Assembly: GCA_008923315.1 (NCBI GenBank)
Contig: WBSF01000002.1
Location: forward strand, 124,001 to 188,000
Reading direction: 5' to 3'
Source: Betaproteobacteria bacterium SCN1
Lineage (GTDB): Bacteria > Pseudomonadota > Gammaproteobacteria > Burkholderiales > Thiobacillaceae
Length of the DNA: 64,000 bases
The position numbers and the translations under genes are program-made. Below are positions 20,506 through 31,327 of the stretch, in pieces. Position 1 is the stretch's first letter; every line of letters starts with the position of its first letter. Under the pieces are notes generated by a model. It did not search any database. It worked only from the letters and a program-made list of their open reading frames with translations, and had not been told where the DNA came from.

Positions 20506-20586
20506 CGCACTACAATACCGGTCTCGTCCCCGACCAGACCGATACGATGCTTGTTCGACGCCTATCCGTTGCCAGGAGCCACCGCC

Positions 20587-21768
20587 TTGTTTGATCGCCA
20601 CCAGGGCGGCGAACGCGTCGTGCTCGTCGCGGTCGATTTCGGCGGACCGGATTTCCAGGAAAGCGTCGCGGAAATGCGGCTGCTTGCATCCGGCGCCGGG
20701 CTCGACATCCTGGGCGAAGTACTGGGCAAGCGGGCGCGGCCCGATGCCGCGCTGTTCGTCGGCAGCGGCAAGGCCGACGAGATCGCGGCGCTGGCCGCCG
20801 CCACCGGCGCCGAGGTCGTCATCTTCAACCATGAACTTTCGCCCGCACAGGAACGCAACCTGGAACGCCGCTTCCAGTGCCGGGTGATCGACCGCGTCAG
20901 TCTCATCCTCGACATCTTCGCGCGCCGTGCCCGCAGCGCCGAAGGCAAGCTGCAGGTCGAGCTGGCCCAGTTGAAGCATCTGTCCACCCGCCTCGTGCGT
21001 GGCTGGACCCACCTGGAACGGCAGCGTGGCGGCGTCGGCATGCGCGGTCCCGGCGAGAAGCAGCTCGAAACCGACCGGCGGCTGATCGGCGTGCGCGTCA
21101 AGGCCCTGCAGGAGCGGTTGGCCAGGCTGGGCAAACAGCGCCGCACCCAGCGCCGCGCGCGCGACCGCCAGCGCGTGCAGTCGGTCGCGCTGGTCGGGTA
21201 CACCAATGCGGGAAAATCCACCCTTTTCAATGCGCTGACGCGGGCCGGAGCGTATGCCGCCGACCAGCTTTTCGCCACGCTGGATACGACCACGCGGAAG
21301 ATATTCCTGCCGCAGCTGGTCGACCCGGCCGGCGGGCCGGCGGGCGGGGAAGTCGTGCTGTCCGACACGGTCGGCTTCATCACCCGTCTGCCGCACGATC
21401 TGGTCGCCGCTTTCCGGGCCACGCTGGAAGCCACGGCCGAAGCCGATCTGCTGGTGCACGTGATCGACGTTGCCAGCCCGGCCCGGGAGCGCCAGATCGA
21501 TGCGGTGGACAAGGTGCTCCAGGATATCGGCGCAGGCGAGGTGCCCCAGCTCAGGGTCTACAACAAGCTTGATTTGACGGGTATTTCGCCGGGAGTCGCC
21601 CGTGACGAATATGGTAAACTCCGCGCCGTATATGTATCCGCGCGGACCGGTACAGGGCTTGAACTTTTGCGCGACGCCTTGTCCGAAATCCTGTCCGATG
21701 CGCGTGCCGGGGACGGTGGCGACGCAGCGAACGAGCTTACCTTCCCAACCCTTAATTTTTCCGCATAG
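20587..21768 (+). CDS. hflX: ribosome-associated GTPase HflX
   Basis: This 393-residue GTPase of the HflX family splits or rescues stalled 50S/70S ribosomes. The G1 motif GYTNAGKSTLFNAL and G3 DTVGFITRLPHDL are intact, with the N-terminal glycine-rich GTP-binding linker GGVGMRGPGEKQLETDRR. I chose the TTG at 20587 because AGGAG lies eight bases before it and the resulting N-terminus fits the family; an in-frame TTG at 20551 has no such site. It leads hflX-hflK-hflC. Confidence 0.94.
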   Translation: MFDRHQGGERVVLVAVDFGGPDFQESVAEMRLLASGAGLDILGEVLGKRARPDAALFVGSGKADEIAALAAATGAEVVIFNHELSPAQERNLERRFQCRVIDRVSLILDIFARRARSAEGKLQVELAQLKHLSTRLVRGWTHLERQRGGVGMRGPGEKQLETDRRLIGVRVKALQERLARLGKQRRTQRRARDRQRVQSVALVGYTNAGKSTLFNALTRAGAYAADQLFATLDTTTRKIFLPQLVDPAGGPAGGEVVLSDTVGFITRLPHDLVAAFRATLEATAEADLLVHVIDVASPARERQIDAVDKVLQDIGAGEVPQLRVYNKLDLTGISPGVARDEYGKLRAVYVSARTGTGLELLRDALSEILSDARAGDGGDAANELTFPTLNFSA

Positions 21769-21783
21769 GCGCTGAACGAAGAC

Positions 21784-22974
21784 ATGGCCTGGAACGACCC
21801 GCAATGGGGCAATCGCGATAATCGCAAGAACGGCGGACCGCCCGATCTCGACGAGATGTGGCGCAAGTTCAACCAGAAGCTGAACGGCATGTTCGGCAAG
21901 AAATCCGGATCCGGCGGGGACGGCAACGACGCGCCCGCAGGCGGCGGCGGCAATCTGCTGGGACTGTTGGGGCTGCTGGCCTTTCTGGTCTGGCTGGCCA
22001 GCGGGTTCTACATCGTCGACGCGGGTCAGCGCGGCGTGGTGCTGCGTTTCGGGAAGTACATCGAAACCACCGAACCGGGACCGCGCTGGCATCTGCCCTG
22101 GCCGGTCGAGTCGCGCGAGATCGTCAATATCGATCAGGTGCGCACCGTGGAAATCGGCTATCGCAACAACGTCAAGAGCAAGGTGCTGAAGGAATCGCTG
22201 ATGCTCACCGACGACGAGAACATCATCGACCTGCAGTTCGCGGTCCAGTACATCCTCAAGGACCCCGAGGAATTCCTTTTCGTCAATCGCGCGCCCGAAG
22301 ACACCGTGCTGCAGGTCGCCGAGACAGCGATGCGCGAAATCGTCGGCAAGAGCAAGATGGACTTCGTGCTGTACGAGGGCCGTTCCGACATCGCCGCCAG
22401 CGCCAAGGTGCTGATGCAGCAGATACTCGACCGCTACAAGACGGGCATCAGCGTCAGCCAGGTCACGTTGCAGAACATCCAGCCGCCCGAACAGGTTCAG
22501 GCCGCCTTCGACGACGCGGTGAAAGCGGGCCAGGACCGTGAACGCCTGAAGAACGAGGCCGAAGCCTACGCCAACGATGTCGTGCCGCGCGCGCGCGGTC
22601 TGGCGTCGCGCCTGAAAGAAGAGGCGGAAGGCTACCGGTCGGCGGTGATCGCCAACGCCGAGGGTGAGGCCAGCCGCTTCTCGCAGATCCTCACCGAATA
22701 CCAGAAAGCGCCGCAGGTCACGCGCGAGCGTCTCTACCTCGATACCATGCAGACCGTGATGAACAACACCAGCAAGATCGTGGTGGACCAGAAGGGCAGC
22801 AACAGCCTGCTCTACCTGCCGCTCGACAAACTGCAGCAGATCGTGAGCCAGCCGTATGCGAACGCGCCCGAAGTGCTGGCGCAGCCGTCTCCGACGACGA
22901 TTTCGCCTTCGTCGTCGCTTGATCCGCGCTCGCGTGACGCCTTCCGCAACCGCGACCGGGAGGATCGGCCATGA
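21784..22974 (+). CDS. hflK: FtsH protease modulator HflK
   Basis: This 396-residue band-7/SPFH protein forms the HflKC cage around FtsH in the inner membrane. It has a Gly-rich cytoplasmic N-terminus, one membrane span near residues 60-78 and a large periplasmic SPFH domain (GQRGVVLRFGKYIETTEPG). The stop overlaps the ATG of hflC. Confidence 0.95.
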   Translation: MAWNDPQWGNRDNRKNGGPPDLDEMWRKFNQKLNGMFGKKSGSGGDGNDAPAGGGGNLLGLLGLLAFLVWLASGFYIVDAGQRGVVLRFGKYIETTEPGPRWHLPWPVESREIVNIDQVRTVEIGYRNNVKSKVLKESLMLTDDENIIDLQFAVQYILKDPEEFLFVNRAPEDTVLQVAETAMREIVGKSKMDFVLYEGRSDIAASAKVLMQQILDRYKTGISVSQVTLQNIQPPEQVQAAFDDAVKAGQDRERLKNEAEAYANDVVPRARGLASRLKEEAEGYRSAVIANAEGEASRFSQILTEYQKAPQVTRERLYLDTMQTVMNNTSKIVVDQKGSNSLLYLPLDKLQQIVSQPYANAPEVLAQPSPTTISPSSSLDPRSRDAFRNRDREDRP

Positions 22975-23849
22975 ACAGGTATCTCGGCCCCGCGCTGATC
23001 GGGCTCGTCGTGCTGCTGGTAATCCTGAGCGGCAGCATGTTCACCGTCGACCAGCGGCAGAACGCCATGGTCTTCCAGCTGGGTGAAGTGGTTTCGGTCA
23101 AGACCAAGCCCGGTCTGTATTTCAAGCTTCCGCTGGTGCAGAACGTGCGTTACTTCGACACGCGCATTCTGACGCTGGACTCGAACGATCCCGAGCGTTT
23201 CATCACCTCGGAAAAGAAGAACGTCCTGGTCGATTCCTTCATCAAGTGGCGCGTGATCGATGCCCGGCAGTTCTATGTGTCGGTGGGGGGGGACGAGGTG
23301 CGTGCCGCGATCCGCCTCAACCAGACGGTCAACGATGGTTTGCGGGCCGAATTCGGCAAGCGCACCATCAACGATGTGGTGTCGGGCAGCCGCGACCAGA
23401 TCATGAACATCATCCGTACCAAGGCGGATCAGGATGCGCGCAAGATCGGCGTACAGGTCGTCGACGTGCGCATCAAGCGCGTCGAGCTGCCGGAATCCGT
23501 ATCCGAGAACGTCTATCGCCGGATGGAGGCCGAACGCAAGCAGGTGGCCAACGAACTGCGCTCCACCGGCGCGGCCGAGGCCGAAAAGATCAAGGCCGAT
23601 GCCGACAAGCAGAAGGAAGTGATCCTCGCGGAGGCCTACCGCGATGCGCAGCGTGTCAAGGGTGAAGGCGATGCGAAGGCGTCTGCCGTGTATGCCGCCG
23701 CTTACGGCAGAAGCCCCGAATTCTATGCGTTCTACCGCTCGATGCAGGCCTATCGCGACAGCTTCAAGAACAAGAGCGATGTGATGGTGCTCGACCCCAG
23801 CGCGGACTTCTTCAAATACATGAAGAATCCGCGCGGCGGAGGGAAATGA
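22971..23849 (+). CDS. hflC: FtsH protease modulator HflC
   Basis: This 292-residue SPFH partner of HflK has an N-terminal membrane anchor at residues about 5-22 and a periplasmic band-7 domain (QRQNAMVFQLGEVVSVKTKP), then a helical region rich in charged residues. Start and stop overlap hflK and the following DUF2065 gene, so the three are one translational unit. Confidence 0.95.
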   Translation: MNRYLGPALIGLVVLLVILSGSMFTVDQRQNAMVFQLGEVVSVKTKPGLYFKLPLVQNVRYFDTRILTLDSNDPERFITSEKKNVLVDSFIKWRVIDARQFYVSVGGDEVRAAIRLNQTVNDGLRAEFGKRTINDVVSGSRDQIMNIIRTKADQDARKIGVQVVDVRIKRVELPESVSENVYRRMEAERKQVANELRSTGAAEAEKIKADADKQKEVILAEAYRDAQRVKGEGDAKASAVYAAAYGRSPEFYAFYRSMQAYRDSFKNKSDVMVLDPSADFFKYMKNPRGGGK

Positions 23850-24031
23850 GCGGCGGCGACTGGCTCGCCGCGCTTGGCCTGCTACTGGTGATCGAAGGGA
23901 TATTGCCGTTTGCCGCGCCCGCCATGTGGCGCGAGGCCTTTCGGCGCGCCACCGAACTCACCGACGGCCAGTTGCGTTTTTTTGGCGCCGCCTCGATGCT
24001 GGGCGGCCTTTTTATGTTGATGTGGCTGTAA
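23846..24031 (+). CDS. DUF2065 family small membrane protein (YjeT-like)
   Basis: This 61-residue protein has two hydrophobic helices (AALGLLLVIEGILPFAA and RFFGAASMLGGLFMLMWL) joined by a charged loop, matching DUF2065/YjeT, which habitually follows hflC. The function is unknown. Its ATG overlaps the hflC stop. Confidence 0.9.
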   Translation: MSGGDWLAALGLLLVIEGILPFAAPAMWREAFRRATELTDGQLRFFGAASMLGGLFMLMWL

Positions 24032-24035
24032 TGAC

Positions 24036-26316
<2,281 letters not shown>

Positions 26317-26343
26317 TGCCGGAAATCGGCACAAAAGCAAAAA

Positions 26344-26365
26344 GCCGACGTAAAGTCGGCTTTTT
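26344..26365. terminator. bidirectional terminator, purA/tRNA-Leu
   Basis: A six-base-pair stem GCCGAC-GTAAA-GTCGGC at 26344-26360 is followed by TTTTT and preceded by AAAA. It can end purA on the plus strand and the tRNA-Leu transcript on the minus strand. Confidence 0.88.
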
Positions 26366-26374
26366 GCTTGCGTC

Positions 26375-26461
26375 TGGTGCCCAGAAGAGGACTCGAACCT
26401 CCACAGTGTTGCCACCGCTAGGACCTGAACCTAGTGCGTCTACCAATTCCGCCATCTGGGC
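26375..26461 (-). tRNA. tRNA-Leu (anticodon CAG)
   Basis: Read on the minus strand, the acceptor arms GCCCAGA and TCTGGGC pair, the D-loop carries GGTAGACGC, the anticodon stem CTAGG/CCTAG encloses TTCAGGT with anticodon CAG, and a long variable arm typical of leucine tRNAs follows. The T arm is GAGGTTCGAGTCCTC. The CCA end is encoded. Length is 87 with CCA. Confidence 0.97.
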
Positions 26462-26474
26462 AATGAAGGCGCGC

Positions 26475-26503
26475 ATTTTAGAGAGGCGAAACTGACTTGT
26501 CAA
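26475..26503 (-). promoter_or_regulatory. sigma-70 promoter for tRNA-Leu
   Basis: On the minus strand TTGACA (26503-26498) and TAAAAT (26480-26475) are separated by exactly 17 bases, and transcription would start a few bases before the tRNA 5' end. The -35 element overlaps the first codons of rnr on the other strand. Confidence 0.8.
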
Positions 26504-28824
26504 CGAAGAAGGGCCGCGGACGCGGCAGCAAGCACAAAATCCCGGCCATCCGGCTGGCCGATCCGTTCTATGAACGCGAGGTCGAACGCTACGAATCGCC
26601 GCTGCCCAGCCGCGAATACGTCCTGCAACTGCTGACCGAGGCCGGTTGCCCGGTCGATGTCGACGCGTTCGCCGCGCAGCTGCACATCACCGAGGCCGAA
26701 TACGACCTCTTCCAGCGGCGGCTCGGCGCGATGCAGCGCGACGGCCAGCTCATGCTCAACCGCAAGCGTCAGCTCTGCCTGCCGGACAAGCTCGATCTCA
26801 TCAAGGGCCGGGTCGATGGCCACCCGGACGGATTCGGTTTCGTCAGTCCGGAAGAAGGCGGCGACGACCTCTTCCTGTCGCCCAAGGAAATGCACCGTGT
26901 GCTGCACGGCGACCGCGTGCTGGTGCGCGTCGCCGGCTTCGACAAGCGCGGCCGCCGCGAGGGCAAGATCGTCGAGGTGCTGGAGCACGTCAACAAGACC
27001 GTCGTCGGGCGCTACTACCTGGAAGGCGGCGTCGGTTTCCTGATCGCGGAAAACCGCCGCATCAACCAGGACATTCTCGTCCCGGCCGAGCACGCGGGCG
27101 GCGCGCAGTCGGGCCAGGTGGTGACGGTGGAAATTCTCACCCAGCCGGGGGCGCACAACGAAGCCGTCGGCCGCGTCGTCGAAATCCTCGGCAGTTTCAC
27201 CGGCCCCGGCATGGAAATCGAGATCGCACTCAGGAAGCACGATCTGCCCTACGTGTTCCCGCCGGATGTGGAGAAGCAGGCCGAAGCACTGCCGAAGAAA
27301 GTACTGAAGAAGGACCTGGCCGGGCGCGAGGACATCCGCAACCTGCCGCTGGTGACGATCGACGGCGAAACCGCACGCGACTTCGACGACGCGGTCTATT
27401 GCGAACCGCTCGGCCGCAGCGGCTTCCGCCTTGTCGTTGCCATCGCCGACGTCAGCCACTACGTGCAGCCCGGCGACGCGCTCGATACCGAAGGCTACGG
27501 CCGCGGCAACTCGGTGTACTTCCCGCGCCGCGTCATTCCCATGCTGCCCGAGGCGCTGTCCAACGGCCTGTGCTCGCTGAACCCGGAAGTCGACCGTCTT
27601 TCCATGGTGTGCGACATGCAGATCGGCAGTACCGGCAACATCAAGTCGTACCGCTTCTACCCCGCGGTGATCTTTTCGCATGCGCGCCTCACCTACAACC
27701 AGGTGTGGAGCTGGCTGTCGGGCGAAACGAAGCCGGACAAGAAGCAGGCGGCGCTGATGCCGCACCTGCAGGCGCTCGACAAACTGTTCCGCACCCTGCT
27801 GAAGGCGCGCGCCAAGCGCGGCGCCATCGATTTCGGTTCCACCGAGACGCAGATCGTTTTCGACGACCAGGGCAAGATCAAGGAAATCGTGCCGGTGATC
27901 CGCAACGATGCGCATCGCATCATCGAGGAATGCATGCTCGCGGCCAACGTCTGCGCATCGGATTTCCTGCACGAGAACAAGCAGCCCGCCCTCTACCGCG
28001 TGCACGAAGGCCCCACGCCGGAGAAGCTGGCCGCATTGCGCGGCTTCCTGGCCGAATTCGGCCTCGACCTCGGCGGCGGCGACAAGCCGCACGCCAAGGA
28101 CTACGCGGCGCTGCTCGACAAGATCAAGGACCGCCCGGACCACGGCCTGCTGCAGACCGTGATGCTGCGTTCGCTGAAACAGGCGCAGTACAGCCCCGAC
28201 AACAAGGGGCACTTCGGCCTGGCCTACGAGGCCTACACGCACTTCACGTCGCCGATCCGCCGCTATCCCGACCTGCTGGTGCACCGCGGCATCAAGGCAG
28301 TGCTCAAGGGCGAGAAGCTGCCCGGCAAGGGCCTGGCGGAAATCGGCTTGCACTGCTCGATGACCGAGCGCCGCGCCGACGACGCCACCCGCGACGTCGA
28401 TGCCTGGCTCAAGACCTATTTCATGCGCGACCGCATCGGCGAGGAATACGATGGCACCGTCAGCGCGGTGACCAGCTTCGGCATCTTCGTCGCGCTCGAC
28501 GACATCTTCATCGAAGGCCTGGTGCACGTGTCCGAGCTGGGACAGGACTACTTCCACTACGATCAGGCCAAGCACTGGATGCTCGGCGAGCGGACGGGCA
28601 AACGCTATCGCCTGGGCGATCGCGTGCGCATCAAGGTCATGCGTGCCGACATCGAGACCAGCAAGATCGATTTCAGCCTGATCGAGTGGGTCGACATGGC
28701 GCCGGCCGAACCCGAGCGGCCGAAATCCGCCGGGAAGGCGAAATCGGGCAAAGCGAAACCCGCCGAAACCCAGCCGGCCGCGACGAAAGCGGCGAAGGCC
28801 AAAACAGGCGGCCGGAAGAAATGA
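26497..28824 (+). CDS. rnr: ribonuclease R
   Basis: This 775-residue 3'-5' exoribonuclease degrades structured RNA. Order: N-terminal winged helix (YVLQLLTEAGCPVDVDAFAA), cold-shock domains, RNB catalytic domain with acidic motif TIDGETARDFDDAVYCEP, S1 domain (GEEYDGTVSAVTSFGIFVAL) and a Lys/Ala-rich basic tail. The TTG start at 26497 is preceded by GAGAGG. The stop overlaps the ATG of rlmB. Its start region lies inside the divergent tRNA-Leu promoter. Confidence 0.95.
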   Translation: MSTKKGRGRGSKHKIPAIRLADPFYEREVERYESPLPSREYVLQLLTEAGCPVDVDAFAAQLHITEAEYDLFQRRLGAMQRDGQLMLNRKRQLCLPDKLDLIKGRVDGHPDGFGFVSPEEGGDDLFLSPKEMHRVLHGDRVLVRVAGFDKRGRREGKIVEVLEHVNKTVVGRYYLEGGVGFLIAENRRINQDILVPAEHAGGAQSGQVVTVEILTQPGAHNEAVGRVVEILGSFTGPGMEIEIALRKHDLPYVFPPDVEKQAEALPKKVLKKDLAGREDIRNLPLVTIDGETARDFDDAVYCEPLGRSGFRLVVAIADVSHYVQPGDALDTEGYGRGNSVYFPRRVIPMLPEALSNGLCSLNPEVDRLSMVCDMQIGSTGNIKSYRFYPAVIFSHARLTYNQVWSWLSGETKPDKKQAALMPHLQALDKLFRTLLKARAKRGAIDFGSTETQIVFDDQGKIKEIVPVIRNDAHRIIEECMLAANVCASDFLHENKQPALYRVHEGPTPEKLAALRGFLAEFGLDLGGGDKPHAKDYAALLDKIKDRPDHGLLQTVMLRSLKQAQYSPDNKGHFGLAYEAYTHFTSPIRRYPDLLVHRGIKAVLKGEKLPGKGLAEIGLHCSMTERRADDATRDVDAWLKTYFMRDRIGEEYDGTVSAVTSFGIFVALDDIFIEGLVHVSELGQDYFHYDQAKHWMLGERTGKRYRLGDRVRIKVMRADIETSKIDFSLIEWVDMAPAEPERPKSAGKAKSGKAKPAETQPAATKAAKAKTGGRKK

Positions 28825-29567
28825 GCGGGAAGGGCGCCGAAAAGCTGATCTACGGTTTCCATGCCGTACTGGCCCGGTTGCGTCACGACCCGGGCGGCGT
28901 GCTGGACATCTACCTCGATCTCACCCGGCGCGATGCGCGCGCGCGCGATCTGGTGCATCAGGCGAAGGAGGCCGGCGTCAAGCTCGCGCAGGTCGAGGCC
29001 GACCGGCTGGAGCGTCTGGTGGGCAAGGCGGCGCAGCACCAGGGCGTGGTCGCGCGCGTGCGCCCCGTTGTGCTGTCGCATTCGCTCGACGACATTCTCG
29101 ACGCCATCCAGGGCCCGCCCCTGCTGGTGCTGCTCGACGGCGTCACCGACCCGCACAACCTCGGCGCGATCCTGCGCTCGGCCGATGCATTCGGTGTGCA
29201 TGCGGTGATTGCCCCCAAGGACAATGCCGTCGGGCTGAATGCCACGGTGGAGAAAGTGGCCTCCGGCGCGGCGGAAACCGTGCCCTATCTCATGGTCACC
29301 AACCTCGCGCGCACTATCGAAGACTTGAAGGAACGCAACATCTGGGTCATCGCGGCCGACATGGACGGTGAACAGACGCTCTCCGGCATCGACTGCACGA
29401 CTGGCATCGCCTGGGTGCTGGGGGCGGAAGGCACGGGCATCCGCCGGCTGGTCAAGCAAAGCTGCGATCAGGTTGCGCGCATTCCCATCGGCGGCACGGT
29501 GGAAAGCCTCAACGTCTCGGTGTCGGCCGCCCTGTGTCTGTACGAGACGGTGCGGCAGCGCAGCTAG
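28821..29567 (+). CDS. rlmB: 23S rRNA (guanosine-2'-O-)-methyltransferase
   Basis: This 248-residue SpoU/TrmH-family knotted methyltransferase modifies G2251 of 23S rRNA. It has an N-terminal substrate-binding domain (IYGFHAVLARLRHDP) and the three SpoU motifs: DPHNLGAILRSADAFG, GAEGTGIRRLV and IPIGGTVESLNVSVSAA. Coupling to rnr by ATGA overlap is the common rnr-rlmB arrangement. Confidence 0.95.
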   Translation: MSGKGAEKLIYGFHAVLARLRHDPGGVLDIYLDLTRRDARARDLVHQAKEAGVKLAQVEADRLERLVGKAAQHQGVVARVRPVVLSHSLDDILDAIQGPPLLVLLDGVTDPHNLGAILRSADAFGVHAVIAPKDNAVGLNATVEKVASGAAETVPYLMVTNLARTIEDLKERNIWVIAADMDGEQTLSGIDCTTGIAWVLGAEGTGIRRLVKQSCDQVARIPIGGTVESLNVSVSAALCLYETVRQRS

Positions 29568-29577
29568 GCGGATTGCC

Positions 29578-29781
29578 ATGGACGCAAGCCTGCTCCTGTG
29601 GGGTCTCCTGTTCAGTTCGGCAGGGTTGGGATTCTTCGTGTACGGCAAGCGGCAAAAGACTGTCGTGCCCCTGCTGTGCGGTCTGGCGCTCATGATCTAC
29701 CCGTATTTCGTGTCCAGCCGGCTTGCGATGATCGGTATCGGCGCCGTGCTTGTCGCGTTGCCGTATTTTGTCCGCGTGTGA
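29578..29781 (+). CDS. small integral membrane protein
   Basis: This 67-residue protein has three hydrophobic stretches (LLLWGLLFSSAGLGFFVYG, VVPLLCGLALMIYPYFV and LAMIGIGAVLVALPYFVRV) joined by short charged turns. Similar small proteins are sometimes labelled amino acid transport protein without experimental support; I assign no function. It begins ten bases after rlmB. Confidence 0.72.
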   Translation: MDASLLLWGLLFSSAGLGFFVYGKRQKTVVPLLCGLALMIYPYFVSSRLAMIGIGAVLVALPYFVRV

Positions 29782-29792
29782 CGCGGCGGCAC

Positions 29793-30467
29793 ATGAGAAT
29801 CGCCGCCTTGTTCGCCCTGCTGGCAGGCGCATCGCTGGGCGGTTCACCGGCGCCCGCTGCGGCAGGCGTGCAGACTTTCGGTCTTGAGGACAGGCCCGCA
29901 GCACAGACAACGCCGGCCGATCCCCGCTGGGTGGCGCAAGCACGGGCACTGGAACGGCGATCGGACTGGCCGGGCCTGCTGGCGCTGGGGCAGGCCTGGG
30001 CGCGCAGCGACCCCGCCGATCCGCTTGCCTGGTTCGTTCAGGGGCGGGCCTATGCAGCGCTGGGCCGGCTTGCCGAAGCGATCGGGGCCTACGAGCGGAA
30101 TCTTCGGCTTGCGCCGGACGATGCGCGCGCCCGCAACAATCTCGGCAATGCCTGGCGCGACAGCGGTCGGCCGCGCGAAGCATTGCGGACCTATCGTGCC
30201 GCGGTCGATGCCGACCCCGACTATGTTCAGGCCTGGCGCAATCTGGGACTGACCTATTATCTTGCGTACGGCCGGGCCGGCGTCGCGCGCGCACTGGAGC
30301 GCCTGCGCACGGTCGATCCGGCATTGGCGGATGTATGGCGCGCGCTCGCCGTGGACTATGCCGCAAGTGGCGATCCCCGGGTCGCCGAGCGTGCCGTGGA
30401 TGTCCTGCGAGGACTCGACGCGGCACAGCGCAAACGCCTGTTCGACGCCCTGTTCGCCGAAGACTGA
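29793..30467 (+). CDS. exported TPR protein
   Basis: This 224-residue protein has a signal peptide with a predicted cleavage after the Ala-rich region near residue 25 (APAAAG), followed by tetratricopeptide repeats (PLAWFVQGRAYAALGRLAEA, ARARNNLGNAWRDSGRPREA, VQAWRNLGLTYYLAYG). A periplasmic scaffold role is likely from the repeats; partners are unknown. It starts 11 bases after the small membrane protein. Confidence 0.8.
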   Translation: MRIAALFALLAGASLGGSPAPAAAGVQTFGLEDRPAAQTTPADPRWVAQARALERRSDWPGLLALGQAWARSDPADPLAWFVQGRAYAALGRLAEAIGAYERNLRLAPDDARARNNLGNAWRDSGRPREALRTYRAAVDADPDYVQAWRNLGLTYYLAYGRAGVARALERLRTVDPALADVWRALAVDYAASGDPRVAERAVDVLRGLDAAQRKRLFDALFAED

Positions 30468-30604
30468 ATCCGGTTCCCGGGCGCGCCGGGTCGCAGGGGT
30501 GCGACAAAATACCTCATTGTCACCCACGCCCATCCGAATATCCTCCCCCGACATGTAGGTGCAACACCTACAAGTCAACGATCACTACGTTCAGGGGAAA
30601 CAAG
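30468..30604 (+). promoter_or_regulatory. regulatory region with perfect inverted repeat
   Basis: This 137-base gap precedes the two PEP-CTERM genes and the copper receptor. It contains a perfect inverted repeat, TGTAGGTG-CAA-CACCTACA, at 30554-30572, 32 bases before the first ATG. Without a T-run it looks more like an operator than a terminator. No convincing -35/-10 pair was found, and the regulator is unknown. Confidence 0.5.
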
Positions 30605-31303
30605 ATGTCGTTCTGGCAAAACCGTTCTCTGCCTCGCGCAGCCGCCGCGGCCTCGGCCGTTTTCATGGCAGGCGCCAGCGTTCAGGCGCTTGCGCACGAA
30701 GTCACCTACTCCGTTACGCAGATCTACAACCAGGTCGTCTACGATGTATCGCATCCGGATTGGGACACGACTTTCGTGGGCACCTTCGACTTCAACGAAC
30801 ACACCGGCGAAGTCACCAACCTGATGGGTTCGCTGAGCCAGGCGATGACGGGCAACACCGCGTTCCGCATGCTCGATTACCAGCTGTCCTCGGTCTACGA
30901 CGCGGCGCTCGGCGGCGTGCTCGTTTCGGTCTTCCACCAGAACACGACCGATGTCTTCTCGGGCGGCGGTTTCGCGACCGGCGGCACGGCCACCTTCGGC
31001 AACCAGAATGCCTACGTCACGATCTTCGTGAACACGAGCGATCCCACCGCCGCACTGACCGAAGCGCAGACCGCCCGGCTGGCCTACGGCGACTGCACGA
31101 CCGGCAGCCTGATGATGGGGTCGGTGTGCATGACCGGCTGGGTCGGTACCGAGCCTGACCTGTCCGGCGGCACCATGCAGGGCACTTATCCCGTCATGCA
31201 GTCGATCACGGTCGCTGCCGTGCCGGAGCCCGAGACCTGGGGCATGCTGCTGGCCGGCCTGGGCTTTGTTGGGCTGGCGGTGCGCCGTCGCGCCCGTCGC
31301 TGA
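30605..31303 (+). CDS. PEP-CTERM protein, possible copper-binding, paralogue 1
   Basis: This 232-residue secreted protein carries a signal peptide ending in QALA, so H31 would be the first mature residue. The C-terminus has the PEP-CTERM sorting signal VPEPETWGMLLAGLG, a hydrophobic helix and an Arg-rich end, which directs membrane anchoring or release by exosortase. It is clearly paralogous to the next protein: both share the mature start HxxTYxVT, a second histidine in FDFNEHT, and MMGSVCMTG with a conserved cysteine pair. Ligand roles for these residues are inference. The OprC-type receptor follows. Confidence 0.88.
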   Translation: MSFWQNRSLPRAAAAASAVFMAGASVQALAHEVTYSVTQIYNQVVYDVSHPDWDTTFVGTFDFNEHTGEVTNLMGSLSQAMTGNTAFRMLDYQLSSVYDAALGGVLVSVFHQNTTDVFSGGGFATGGTATFGNQNAYVTIFVNTSDPTAALTEAQTARLAYGDCTTGSLMMGSVCMTGWVGTEPDLSGGTMQGTYPVMQSITVAAVPEPETWGMLLAGLGFVGLAVRRRARR

Positions 31304-31327
31304 TTGCATAACATTGAGGAGACCGTC

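Noticed and set aside
20551-20586. Longer hflX start at TTG 20551
   Set aside because: No ribosome site there; AGGAG precedes TTG 20587, and the family N-terminus begins at that point.
18559-22092. Very long minus-strand frame (1177 codons)
   Set aside because: It lies opposite the GGDEF/EAL gene, hflX and part of hflK, which have clear domains and starts. Codon bias of the real genes explains the opening.
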